This document shows, piece after piece, positions 1 through 11,650 of a stretch of 64,000 bases of DNA. The stretch lies in the NCBI RefSeq assembly GCF_002575655.3, contig NC_053037.3, forward strand, positions 568,580,880 to 568,644,879, written 5' to 3'. Positions within the stretch are counted from its first letter, which is position 1. Every line of letters begins with the position of its first letter. The notes below the pieces were generated by a model, which worked only from the letters and a program-made list of their open reading frames with translations, did not search any database and was not told the DNA's origin. This DNA comes from Aegilops tauschii subsp. strangulata (lineage: Eukaryota; Streptophyta; Magnoliopsida; Poales; Poaceae). A program made the translations under genes and the position numbers.

Positions 1-555
1 GCTGCCCGTGAGGCGATAGCTCGTCTTCGGGACATCCTTCCTATGATGAAGACTCGTCGCTACCGTTACCTCCCATGCCATGTGCCATATACTTGTCACT
101 ATGCATTCGCCTGCCATCGGGGAGAACGAGATGAAGCCATCGAGATGGTTGTGGAGTATCTCAAGGCTCTGGAGGAGTCTTTCGACAACCTCGTGGACGA
201 TCTTGTGGCTGCCCGCATGGACTTAGTCCGGGGCGGTCCTGCCAGCAGGAAGGAGCTTCTCCTCACAGCACCGCCTCTGACATTCGTCTCGTCTTCAGCC
301 TCTTATGCACCGGCCGTTTTGGCCACTGCTCGCCGTCTGCCTACAACTGAGGAGTTCGACAGAGTCATCGCTCCTACTCCAGTCAGAGCTGCACCGCCTG
401 CCACACCCGCACTACCACCTGTCACCCCCGTGCCATCACCGCAGCGCAGTGTTACGCGCCAGGAGCCAGCTAGAGAGGAGGTGGAGGTTGAATCTCCTGC
501 ACCGCTGAGTCTTGCCCTCGGCAAGGGGAAGGACATCGTCACCATCTCCGACTGA
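1..555 (+). CDS. Putative extra ORF upstream of gag, 5' end outside window
   Basis: The frame is open from the first base to a TGA at 553-555; the first ATG is at 43, so the true start may lie to the left. The visible product (about 184 residues) has a helix-like, charged first half (EAIEMVVEYLKALEESFDNL) and a second half rich in Pro, Thr and Ala, ending in acidic and Lys residues. It matches no domain I recognise. It is in the sense orientation, about 320 bp before the gag start, inside the internal region of the gypsy element. Additional ORFs upstream of gag occur in some plant gypsy elements, so an element-encoded accessory protein is my best guess. A fragment of another captured sequence is equally possible. 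Confidence 0.4.
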   Translation, partial: AAREAIARLRDILPMMKTRRYRYLPCHVPYTCHYAFACHRGERDEAIEMVVEYLKALEESFDNLVDDLVAARMDLVRGGPASRKELLLTAPPLTFVSSSASYAPAVLATARRLPTTEEFDRVIAPTPVRAAPPATPALPPVTPVPSPQRSVTRQEPAREEVEVESPAPLSLALGKGKDIVTISD

Positions 556-877
556 GAGCACCGAGTAGCCGCGCGTTTTGTCTGCTTGTATGATGTGTTT
601 TATCTGTACGCTAGTTTGTATTAGTGTGTTCGCTGCTTTCCGGAGGAGTATGCTAGTCTAAATAACATGTCAGGATTGTGTACGCACATCCTGAGTGCTG
701 TATCGTGTGTTTGCTTTTCGCGTGTAAGATATATGCTAAGCAGTTCTTCTCCGTGCAAAATCATTTATGTTTTCTTGAAAACCTTGAGGTCTTTTAAATT
801 GTTGCCTTTGCAAGATTTTCCTTGTGCCACACAGTTCTTCTCATGGGTTTTGCAAAATAATACCCCAGACTGGAAAA

Positions 878-3800
878 ATGTCTCGCCCGTGGACTCGCTC
901 CATGCCCAATCAGCCAGAAGAAGTTTATGGGACACAGACAAGCAACAACTTCACTCAGGGACAGTCCAGTCAACAAGACAGCGAAGCAGCCTTGTCTCAA
1001 GTATGCCGTCTCTTCGAACAAAGCCAGCAACAACACCAAGAGATGATGAATCACGTCATCAATATGGGAAACCACCGTGAACCCTATCAACCACATTCCA
1101 AGTTATCTGAGTTACAGAAGACTCGCCCTTCAACTTTTGCTCACACTGATAGGCCGCTGGAAGCCGATGACTGGCTTCATGATATCGAGAGGAAGCTGAT
1201 TATTGCTCAGTGCTCAGATAATGAGAAGGTGCTTTATGCACCACACTACCTTACTGGAGCAGCTGCAGCATGGTGGGAGAACTTCTTACACATGCATCCC
1301 AGTGAACACAACATCACCTGGGAAGAATTCAAGGAAGGCTTTCGTGGGGCACACATCCCCAGGAGCATCATAAAAATCAAGAAGAGAGAATTTGACGATC
1401 TCAAGCAAAGAGGCATGTCAGTGACAGAATACAACGGTCAGTTTACCCAGCTATCCCGTTATGCCTACGACGAGCACATGACAGAGAACAAGAAGATGGA
1501 AAAATTCCTGGACGGCCTGGCACCGGCACTAAAATGCCAACTGGTTGTACACACTTTCCCGGATTTTAAAACTCTGGTTGACAAGGCCATTACCTTGGAG
1601 AATGAGCGTCGTAGTCTGGAAGATCTCCGTAAGCGAAAGAGGGATAAGACGACTCTTGCTCGCAACAACCGAAGCAAGACTGAGGTTCCAAGGACAGATG
1701 CAAGGAAATCCACGACTACTGATCTAAAGCCCGTCAGACAGTTTCATGCCAGGGACAAGGAGTTCACGTACCGTCCAGGGGTCACCTGCTATGCTTGTGG
1801 TGAAGAAGGGCACTATGCTAAACAATGCCCAAAGCCGAGGAACTCGGCCCCCAAGCCAAACAATGGTGGGAATAATCCGGCCCCAAAGCGCAACAATTTC
1901 AATCCCAACAACAACCACATGAAGGGTCACCTGAACCATGTGACCAGGGAAGAAGCGCAGAATGCCCCAGACATTGTGCTCGGTACGTTCCCTGTCAACA
2001 CAGTACCTGCCACGGTTTTGTTTGATTCTGGAGCTTCCCATTCGTTCGTTTCGAAGAGTTTTGTTTTGCAACATGGTTTTCCGATACTTCCCTTGGAAAA
2101 ATCTATGATCATCAAGTCCCCCGAAAATAAGCAAATCGCTCAGAGTTACTGCCAAGGAGTAATCATTGAGTTCGAAGGACTACAGTTCCAAGCAAATCTC
2201 ATCGTGTTGGAAAATAAAGGACTGGATGTCATTTTAGGGATGGACTGGTTAACCACCAACAAAGGATTCATTGACTATTACAATCGGACCGTGATTCTCA
2301 CTCACCATCATGGCAAGACAATAAAGGTTACAGCTCAAGAAAGGCCATGGTCACGGCAACCAAAACTGAACAAAGTGGACATTTCAGAACTGAGAAAAGT
2401 TCCAGTGGTATGCGAGTTTCCTAACGTATTTCCTGAGGAACTGCCAGGCATGCCACCAGACCAAGAGATAGAATTCAGCATCGAACTAGCACCTGGCACC
2501 GCTCCCATCTATAAGAAACCTTATAGAATGGCGCCCTCAGAATTGGTGGAGTTGAAGAAGCAGATAAAGGAATTATTGGACAAAGGATTTATTCGAGCCA
2601 GCTCCTCACCATGGGGTTCGCCAGTATTGTTCGCCAAGAAAAAGGATGGGACACTGAGACTGTGTATAGACTATCGAGCCCTCAATATGGTCACCATCAA
2701 AAACAAATATCCGATGCCACGGATAAATGATTTGATTGACCAGCTCGCACAAGCCAAGGTGTTCTCAAAAATTGATCTGAGATTGGGATATCATCAATTG
2801 AAAGTACGGACAGAAGATATCCCTAAAACAGCATTCACATCCAGATACGGATTATATGAATTCACAGTGATGCCTTTTGGTCTAACAAACGCCCCTGCAT
2901 ATTTCGTCCACCTCATGAACAAAGTGTTCATGAAATTCATGGACAAATTTTTTGTGGTGTTCATCGACGATATTCTGGTATACTCAAGGACACCGGAAGA
3001 GCATGCTGAGCATCTCAGAATTGTTTTGGGAGAATTGAGGAAACATCAGTTGTATGCCAAATTTAGCAAATGTGAATTTTGGCTAAGACAAGTTGGTTTC
3101 CTAGGCCACATATTAAACCAAGAAGGCGTGGCCGTAGACCCAGAGAAGGTCAAAGCCATACTTGACTGGAAGCCGCCCGCCAACGTGACAGATGTGCGGA
3201 GTTTCCTGGGAATGGCCGGATATTACAGAAGATTTATTGAAGGATTCTCCACTGTGGCAAAACCAATAACACAGTTGCTCAAGAAAGACAAGAAATTTGT
3301 ATGGACGGAAGCATGCGAGAGAAGCTTCCAAGAACTTAAGAAGAAGCTAACAACCGCACCGGTATTAACCGTGCCAGACATACACAAGAGTTTTGAAGTA
3401 TATTGTGACGCGTCCCGAAAAGGCCTCGGATGTGTACTAATGCAAGATGGCAAAGTTGTCGCGTATGCCTCCAGGTAGCTGCGAAAACATGAGGAAAATT
3501 ACCCAACACATGACTTGGAGCTAGCAGCAGTCATACATGCACTCAAGGAGTGGAGGCACTTTCTGTTGGGAAATCGCTGTGAAATATATACGGACCATAA
3601 GAGCCTCAAATATATTTTCACACAGCCAGAGCTAAATTTACGCCAACGACGCTGGTTGGAATTGGTCAAGGACTATGATGTCGGCATTCACCACCATCCA
3701 GGGAAAGCAAATGTAGTGGCTGATGCCCTTAGTCGAAACCCCAGCCCGGACAACGACGGTCCGCAAAACTTGAGGCCTGAGTTTCAGCAAGAGTTCGCTA

Positions 3801-5320
3801 GGCTCAACATGGTGTTAGTCTCTGAGGGCACCGTATCAAATCTGGAGATACAACCCACCCTAGTGGAACGAATTAAGAAGGCTCAACAGGGACATCCCAG
3901 CATCGAAGGTATAAAGAAGAAGATGAACCTTGGTAAGGCTTCAGAGTTCGTCATAGACAGTGAAGGAATATTATGGTACGGAGTCAGACTTTGCGTACCT
4001 AACATTGAGGAACTCAAGCAACAAATCTTAACCGAAAGCCACACCGCTCCATACTCAATCCACCCTGGAGGAACCAAAATGTACAAGGACATTCAGGAAA
4101 GATTTTGGTGGCACGGTATGAAAAGAGATATAGCCACATTTATTGCTTGTTGCGATTCATGTCAGCGCATCAAGGCCGAGCATCAAAAGCCAGCAGGGCT
4201 ACTCCAGCCAAACAGGATACCGGAGTGGAAATGGGATGAAATAGGAATGGACTTCATCGTCGGACTACCCCGATCACAATGCGGGAATGACGCCATATGG
4301 GTCATCACAGACCGACTAACCAAGGTTGCTCATTTCATTCCCGTGAAGACTACCTACTCCACACAAAGACTGGCCAAACTTTATCTCTCCCGTATAGTTT
4401 GTTTGCATGGAGTCCCAAAGACTATAATATCCGACCGAGGCACACAATTTGTCTCCAAATTTTGGGATCACCTGCAACAAGCTCTGGGCACGCAGCTAGC
4501 TTTCAGTACAGCGTACCACCCTCAGACTGATGGACAAACGGAACGTGTGAACCAAATCCTAGAGGACATGCTGAGAGCCTGTGTGCTCACCTATGGGTCC
4601 AGTTGGGAAGAGAGTTTGCCGTATGCTGAGTTTGCTTACAACAACAGTTACCAAGCCAGCTTGCAAATGGAACCCTTTGAAGCATTGTACGGGCGGAGGT
4701 GTCGTACCCCACTGAATTGGTCAGAAACAGGTGACAGCCGTATCATCAGCCCAGACATGCTTAAAGAGGCTGAGGAGAAAGTTAAGAAGATCAGGGACAG
4801 ACTCAAGATAGCGCAGAGCCGACAAAAGAGCTACTACGATCAAAAACATCGTGAGATCAGCTTTGAACCCGGTGATTCCGTATACCTACGAGTGTCCCCT
4901 ATGAGGGGCCTGCAACGGTTCAAACTTAAGGGGAAGCTAGCCCCGAGATTTATCGGACCATTTTGTATAGAGGCACGAAGAGGCACAGTGGCCTACAAAC
5001 TAGACTTACCCAAGGAGCTGTCAGACGTCCATGACGTATTCCACGTCTCACAATTGAGAAAATGTGTGAGTAACCCGGAGAAGCATGTATCTCATGAGGG
5101 CATTGATGTACAACTAGATCTCACCTACAGAGAGCGGCCAGTAAAGATACTGGGAGTGTCTGAACGGAGGACCCGTCAGAAAACGACCAAATTTTTCAGA
5201 GTTCAGTGGAGCAACCACACGGAGGATGAAGCTACATGGGAAAGGGAAGATTTTCTTCAGGCAGAATATCCATATCTATTCGAGGATCAGCTGAAATCTC
5301 GAGGACGAGATTTTTCCTAA
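878..5320 (+). pseudogene. gag-pol polyprotein of chromodomain-type Ty3/gypsy element, one in-frame stop
   Basis: A single frame encodes the retroelement polyprotein. I chose the ATG at 878 ([12 protein letters not shown]) over the upstream one at 824 because gag proteins of this type start this way. Gag is at 1.1-1.65 kb and a CCHC zinc knuckle at 1788-1829. The aspartic protease motif LFDSGASHS lies near 2015-2045. RT has [10 protein letters not shown] near 2958-2987 and RNase H starts at 3.39 kb. The integrase has an HHCC finger (4.04-4.17 kb) and a DDE triad (Asp near 4251, Asp near 4434, Glu near 4540). A chromodomain-like C-terminus lies at 5.13-5.28 kb. The only break seen is TAG at 3476-3478 inside RNase H, where relatives have Gln. 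Reading continues in the same frame to 5320. Otherwise the catalytic motifs look intact, so this is a young copy. Confidence 0.9.
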
Positions 5321-5329
5321 GGGGGTAGG
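5319..5329 (+). other. Polypurine tract before the 3' LTR
   Basis: The run AAGGGGGTAGG directly follows the polyprotein stop and abuts the TGTTGTGACACC start of the LTR. This is the expected site for plus-strand priming. Confidence 0.6.
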
Positions 5330-6629
5330 TGTTGTGACACCTAAAATTTCATTTGGAATTTTCAAAAAATTTATTTGACTTGAGGGAGGTGTTTTAAATT
5401 TTTCTTCAAAAGAACCCTCCCTTACAAAATATTTTTTTTATGGCAAGGGTTTTATTTGGAATTCACCCAAGACTTGATGTTGGTCTTGGAGGTTCTTGCT
5501 TTTTATTTCGGACTCAAGCCAAAATGCTTTCCACCTGGGAAAATGTCTTTTGAAAATTTCTTTGAAAACACTCTATAGCTTTTGGAATAATCCTTTACCA
5601 CTTTCAACAAATCTCTCTTGCCATGACCTTAGTGCTAATCCACTCTCATAAACCTTTCCTTATCTTTGGATCACGATTTACTTCAAATCCAGCAAGTTGG
5701 ACCTCTCCATATTTTTATTATCCACTTATTTCTTATCAAAACAATTTCTACCTTATATCTTGATCATTGGAGGTTTACAGAGGAACTACTCTTGTTGCTT
5801 TGATTTTTGCACCCAAACCTTTTTCCCTTCCTAGCCCTTTGAACCCTCAACCAAGATCCATAAAGATCTACTGGTCTCCAGTTCAAAATTTTCAAACTAT
5901 ACTTGCTGCAAGTTTGGACCAGATTTGCCAAATTTGATGAAATTCATTCAAATCCTTCTCCAAAAATTTTGAGTAAAATCAGGCAGCCTCTGGGTGCATT
6001 GAGTGGTCACCTCACCAAGCCCCAGCTCCAGGAAAATTTTTCTTCATACCTAATCATTTCATCGAACACCTTCAGAGCACTGTCAATATCAGGTTCAGTC
6101 AAATTCAGTTAACAGTGGCTAAATCACTGTCGTTTTCTTCAGTGTCTGTTGTCGATCTCGCCAGTGCCTCGGCGTCGCCGTGTTCCCTGTCCCCTCCCCC
6201 TTGTCCTCTGCACCGCACGAGCGCCTGGATGCTTGCGGGCGTCGGCGACGAGCTGGAGGAGGTGCACCGTCCCGTGACCGACGCCAGCGGCGGCTTTGCG
6301 GCCGCCAGAGAGAGGCGCAGCGCAGACGGCGCCACCCAGCGCCGCCCAAGCCACCGGAGAGCGCCGCGTGGTCTTCCACTCCCCAGTGCGCACTGCCACC
6401 CTCGTCGTGAACCGCTGGGCGTGGAGCGCGCTCTCTGCCGCCGCCGTGCCAGTACGGCGACCCCGACGAAGACCGACGCCATTACGCCATGCCCGACCGA
6501 GTTTAGCAGTGGAACGGGACCAGTAACTCTCACTGGTGCTGCCTGGCCACCTAAATCCTCTGCCAAGCCGCTGCCTCGCCGTAATTGCTCGCCGGAGCAA
6601 CCCCGTTCACGGCCACCCCATGAGCCGCC

Positions 6630-6637
6630 TATAAATA
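6630..6637 (+). promoter_or_regulatory. TATA box of the gypsy LTR promoter
   Basis: TATAAATA in the context CGCC-TATAAATA-GAGCC, followed by the C-rich leader usual for grass promoters. Transcription would start about 30 bp downstream (near 6665), which makes U3 about 1.3 kb long. The same core with the same flanks occurs in the unrelated-looking solo LTR at 50084. Confidence 0.6.
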
Positions 6638-8369
6638 GAGCCCCGAGCTCCAGCTAGTACCCACACCACCTCTGCACTCCACCAAGACCCCGCCTAGCCA
6701 CTGGAAGAGCCCCGAGGGAGTCTCCTTCCTCAACTCCGGCCGCCGCGACCCGCCACGGGATCCAGCTCGATTCGCTCCCGTGCGTGCACCTCTGCCTCCC
6801 ATCTCTTGCCAGTAGCTCTCTAGTGCATCCCTCCTTCTGACCCGCGCTTCAATTCGAAGTTTGCAGCACACCACCGGAGTTCCCCACCATCGCCCGAGCC
6901 GCCGTCCGCCGGAGAAAGTGTCACCGTCGACGTGGTGCTCCCCGACGCCCAAGTCCACCACCCACCGACGCGGGAGGACACGCTGATACTCTTGGTACAC
7001 TCCGATCTCCCTGACTCGCCGTGGTTCGACGCCGGCGACCACCGCAGCCTTCGGGCGCCGGCGAGGTCTTTCAAACCTGACATGTGGACCCCCCACGTCA
7101 GCCTCTCTTTCTTTCCCCGCGAACCGTTTTCTGTTGGATCCTTCGGGCAGAGTACGTTTTCTCTGTGGGCTTGCGCGTTTCTATTCGAACCGTTTTCTGT
7201 TTTCTCAGTTAAGCCCCTGGAACTTCTCTGTTTCATTACAGATGAGTCCCTGGGCAGAAACCCTTATAACTTTTTAATAAAAAGTGATTTTTGAGTGATT
7301 CTTTTTCTGACAATCTTCAAATTTTGCCTAGTTTTTTATGGGATTTATTTGAAAAAAAATTTGGAACAACTTTTATGCACGCGTTGGTTTTCACGTTAGT
7401 ATGCTTTTTCGCTATACCGTAGGTTCCGGAAGAGGTGACGGAGCCGCGAACTTCGCCGAGCTAGACTCCGACTTCTCCGAACCAGGCAAGCATGTTTGAA
7501 CCTTTGATATGATAGGTGTTTGCATGATTGCGTGAAAGGTTGTGCATGGCATACGAGTATCGGTGAGCACCTCGTTGCATGTGAGGCAACTACCCGTGTG
7601 TTCCAAGGTTACGGTGATCTCTGATGAGAGATGGCCTAGTCATGTGGTGACATGAAGGGTAGTAAGGTGGTACTGTTGTAGCATGCCAGCCTTACGTCAT
7701 CCGTTAAATTCCGAGGTTAACGTGGACGGAGTCACGTTATCGTTCTTCCCCCTTCCGTGCTACCACATGTTTTCTGCCAGAATGCGGTTTAGTAAGTTGG
7801 TAACCTCTTTCCGTGTACACACTAAACAGAGGGGCCGGGATGATGGTTCCATGGCCCTGGATTAAAGCCAGTCATCCGGTCAGGGGGCATGGGTGTTTCC
7901 GGTTGGGACCGAGAGGGGGCACCCCTTAGCGCGCGCGTATAGAAATTTTGATCCCATGTTACGCGAGGTTGTAGCCTCCCCGTCTCAAGGTTTTTCTTGA
8001 ACGTTGCCGAGGGTGATTCCTGGCTTCGGAATGTTAAATGGGTGTGTACTGGTTAGACGTGTTTCTTCCAAAACACCGTAGACGGAACTAGTCCCCGTGA
8101 CTACTGAAATCCGTTGGCTGTGGTTATAGTACAAACTCTGCAGAGTCAAATCCTTTCGAGTCATCGTATCCATGGTCAAGTATCGTGATCAGTGTATCCA
8201 TATCTATGTCAAGTCCTCGTGGTTTGTTCTTCTTTCCGGTAAGTGAGGATGAGTAGTAGACTTAGCTGAACGTTACTCCTGTGGACGGACTAACCCTGTT
8301 GTTTATCTCATGCCTGATTATTCTCTGGATATGATTTAAATTCTTGAGCTAATAAGGTGTTAAGTTATG

Positions 8370-8605
8370 AAGCCCTTTATGTGATGTCGCTCAGATGTCC
8401 GACTGTGGCATGTTTGTCTTTTATTCCCAATATAAGCCCTTTATGTGATGTCGCTCAGACGTCCGACTGTGGCATATTGATTATTTACTTTTGATATAAG
8501 CCCTTTATGTGATGTCGCTCAGACGTCCGACTGTGGCATGCACTATCTTTTATTTCATTTTATAAGCCCTTTATGTGGTGTCGCCCTGACGCCCGACTGC
8601 GGCAT
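8370..8605 (+). repeat. 64-bp tandem repeat, four copies, inside the gypsy LTR
   Basis: Copies begin at 8370, 8434, 8498 and 8564. Each has a conserved core of about 42 bp, starting AAGCCCTTTATGTG and ending CGACTGTGGCAT, followed by a variable AT-rich spacer. The fourth copy is the most diverged. Confidence 0.85.
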
Positions 8606-9299
8606 TATTATTCTTGCAGTTTCCTCTCGAGGAGTCATTCAGACCCTCGTTTGGCACCCAGTATTTATTTTGGGATTTCGGGAGGACTACCGCCCGACTT
8701 CTCTGTTATTTTCTCATGCATCATTATCTCTATGTCTGAACGCACTTGTTAATCTATTCATATGCTTCATGTTTACATTTGTTATATCTTATGTCCGAAC
8801 TGTCTTGCGAATACTTTCATAGTACTCACCTGGCTTGTTGATTTGGCCAGATGTTGACGAAGGCGATCTCTTGGATGAAGAGTTTGATAGTGCGTCCGAC
8901 GCCTAGAGGAGTCCCAGTCAGTCCTGTGCGATCCTGGATATTGGTCACTTGTATTATATACGCTTCCGCCTCCCGCAATAAGTCTCCTCAGCCTCACTCC
9001 GACGCTCGAAGAGCTGTAGTTTTCAGGAGTCATATCACCCACTTCGCGGTGATATTTCCACCACCGTTGTTATCGTAAGTTAGTAGTCATGCCACCCTAT
9101 CCGCCGTTATGTTTTATCGGTGTTCATGTAATAAATTGTTGAGCAGTCTCCGCTCAACCTTTTATTATATTCAGTACTCCTGGTATTTTCTCTTCTGTGA
9201 CCAAGATATTGTCTACCAGTGAGAAGGAATTCTTCTTTACTGGTCCGTAAAAGGGATTGGTCTCTCAATAAATATTTTATTGAAAAACCGGTCATGACA

Positions 9300-11650
9300 A
9301 TTCCCCCGGCAGGGCCTGGTCCCGGCAAGGCAAGGCCCACGGCAGAGTCTAACGCCATCGGGGCAGGGCCCTCGCAGCCAAGTGAAGTGGTGCGGAAGAA
9401 GAAGACGATGCAGCACCCGGTTTACTTTGTCAGCTCCCTCTTGCAGGGGGCCATGTCAAGGTACTCAGGTGTGCAGAAATTGCTCTTCGGCCTCCTTATG
9501 GCCTCGAGGAAGTTGCAACATTACTTCCAAGCCCATGAGATCACTGTCGTCACCCGCCTCCCGTTGCAACGGATACTGCACAACCCAGATGCAACCGGAA
9601 GGATTGTGGAATGGGCCTTGGAGTTGTCAAGCTTTGGGTTGAAGTTTGAAAGCACTTCGACAATCCAGAGCAGAGTCTTGGCGGAGTTCATTGCAGAATG
9701 GACCTCAACGCCCGGCGAAGAAATCCAGGAGACCGCTGTCCCCGGCAAGGAAGCAAGTCGCGACTGGATCATGTACTTTGATGGGGCTTTCTCACTGCAT
9801 GGCACCGGTGCCGGTGTGCTGCTTGTCGCACCCACCGGAGAGCACCTCAAGTATGTGATCTAGATGCACTTTCCCAGGGAGATGTCCACAAACAACACTG
9901 CTGAGTATGAGGGGCTGCTTGCCGGTCTCAGGATCGCGGCAGACCTCGGGGTGAAGAAGCTCATCGTCAGTGGTGACTCACAGCTTGTCATCAGACAAGT
10001 CAATAAAGATTACCAGAGTCCGTTGATGGAGGCCTACGTAGATGAGGTGAGGAAGCTGGAGGAGTGCTTCGACGGTATACAAGCGGAGCACGTTGCTCGA
10101 GCGGAGAATGACATCATTGACTACTTGTCAAAGCGCGCTGCATTCAAGCTACCTGTGGAACCAGGTACCTTTTTGCTCCGGTTAACTCAACCATCCGTCG
10201 AACCATCAACGGAGCAGAACAAGCGGAGGAAATCAGGCCCCGGCAAGTACTTTCCTGCCGAGCCTCCAGGGGCTGCCGGCAAAGGTATTGCTGCGGAATC
10301 TGAGCCTGCCAAAGGGCACCTGGCTCCGGCAGGGCGCCAAGCCCTGGCTGTAGAGACGGCTGCCCCCATGGCGGAAGAGATGCCTTTGGTCCTTGCCGTC
10401 GAGCCCCAGGCTCCGGCATGGGCACAGCATACCGTCCATTTCCTCCACACAGGGGAACTTCCTGAGGAGCAGGAAGAGGCAGAAAAAGTAGCCCGTCGGT
10501 CTGCCTTGTACCAGTTCGTCGATGACGTCCTGTACAGAAAAAGACCGAACGGTGTGAAATTGAAGTGCATCCCCCGGGAGAATGGAATGGAGCTGTTGGC
10601 AGAGATACATGGAGGCATATGTGGCTCCCACATAGGGTCGAGGGCCCTTGCCGGCAAGGCATTCCGGCAAGGCTTCTTCTGGCCCACCGCCCTCCAGGAT
10701 GCGATGGCACTAGTAAGCAGGTGTGAAGCGTGCCAGTTCCATTCGAAGAAGCTTCATCAACCAGCTCAAGCCCTTCAAACAATCCCTCTCTCCTGGCCGT
10801 TTTCGGTCTGGGGGCTCGACATACTGGGCCCTTTCCCTCGCGCTATCGGGGGTTTTGAGTACTTGTACGTTGCACTCGACAAGTTCACAAAGTGGCCAGA
10901 GATGGAGGCAGTGAGGAAGGTTATAGCACAGTCAGCCGTCAAGTTCTTCAAGGGGCTAGTCTGCCGTTTTGGTGTACCAAACAGAATCATCACCAGCAAC
11001 GGCACGCAGTTCAGAAGTCACACCTTCATGCAATACATCCAAGACCTCGACAGCCAGGTCTGTTTTGCTTCCGTGGCACACCCCCGCAGCAACGGCTAGG
11101 CGGAGAGGGCAAATGCTGAAGTGTTGCGAGGCCTGAGAATGAAGACTATTGACAGGCTGCACAAGAGCGGAAGGCGCTAGATTGATGAGTTGCCGGCGGT
11201 TCTTTGGTCGATCAGGACGACGCCAAATCGATCCACTGACCAGACACCCTTCGCCCTAGTATATGGGGCAGAAGCAGTTCTCCCCACGGAACTCATAGGT
11301 CACCTCGAGTGCTCGCTTATGACGAGCTTGAGCAGGAGCAGTTGCGGCAAGATGACGCAACGCTCCTTGAGGAAGATTGTCTTCGGGCGGCTATGAGAGC
11401 AGCCCGCTACCAGCAAGCCTTGCGCTGCTACCATAGCCGCAAGGTTCATGCCCGAAGCTTTGAGGAAGGCGGCCTTGTTCTTTGGCATGTTCAGTCGGCC
11501 AAGAATTCCAACAAGTTGACGCCGAAGTGGGAAGGCCCTTATCGGGTAATACGAGTCACCAGGCCCGGCGCAGTCTGCCTGGAGACCGAAGATGCTGTCC
11601 TAGCGAGCAACTCCTGGAACATCGAGCATCTTCGCAAGTTCTACCCCTAA
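9300..11650 (+). pseudogene. pol remnant (RNase H, additional RNase H, integrase) of Tat-like gypsy element
   Basis: The frame starts inside pol because of the upstream insertion. Order: degenerate RNase H connection region (9.42-9.70 kb), then a second RNase H of the plant/archaeal type with YFDG, NTAEYEG and SGDSQLVI motifs (9.76-10.0 kb), then a proline-rich linker. Integrase follows, with an HHCC finger (10.6-10.75 kb) and a core starting at WGLDILGPFP near 10810. Breaks: TAG at 9861, 11097 and 11178 in one frame, and a frameshift near 11300, after which a second frame runs to TAA at 11648-11650. The second catalytic Asp of integrase is Ser (AGC at 10995-10997, ITSNGTQF). The tandem pair of RNase H domains is the hallmark of the Tat clade. 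The copy is inactive. Confidence 0.85.

Larger units (their letters stand above)
1..9299 (+). mobile_element. Ty3/gypsy chromodomain-type LTR retrotransposon, 3' portion
   Basis: Left end lies outside the window. Visible parts in order are an upstream ORF, gag-pol, a polypurine tract and a 3' LTR of about 3.97 kb. Domain order (gag, zinc knuckle, protease, RT, RNase H, integrase, C-terminal chromodomain-like segment) is that of plant chromoviruses, probably the Tekay/Del lineage. It ends abruptly against sequence of another gypsy element (from 9300), so it was probably inserted into that element. The 5-bp target duplication cannot be checked because the 5' LTR is not here. Confidence 0.85.
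5330..9299 (+). repeat. 3' LTR of the chromodomain-type gypsy element
   Basis: Starts TGTTGTGACACC after the polypurine tract and ends with GGTCATGACA before the sequence changes to another element at 9300. Both boundaries are judged from the TG...CA ends only; the 5' start could be 3 bp later (TGTGACACC). At about 3,970 bp it is long for a plant LTR. It contains a TATA box (6630-6637), a GC-rich stretch at 6.1-7.1 kb around it, and a four-copy 64-bp tandem repeat near 8.4-8.6 kb. No convincing gene is seen inside; the short ORFs here are chance openings in GC-rich sequence. Confidence 0.75.

Noticed and set aside
6105..6657. Several overlapping GC-rich ORFs of 76-180 codons on both strands near 6.1-7.2 kb
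   Set aside because: They lie inside the LTR around its TATA box, overlap each other in many frames, and are Arg/Ala/Pro-rich without domains; chance openings in GC-rich sequence.
8370..8605. 64-bp repeats considered as a CRISPR-like array
   Set aside because: The spacers are similar to one another and AT-rich, and the repeats lie inside an LTR; an ordinary tandem repeat.
10144..10782. Minus-strand ORF of 212 codons
   Set aside because: Shadow of the sense pol frame; no domain, and the sense strand has clear integrase motifs.
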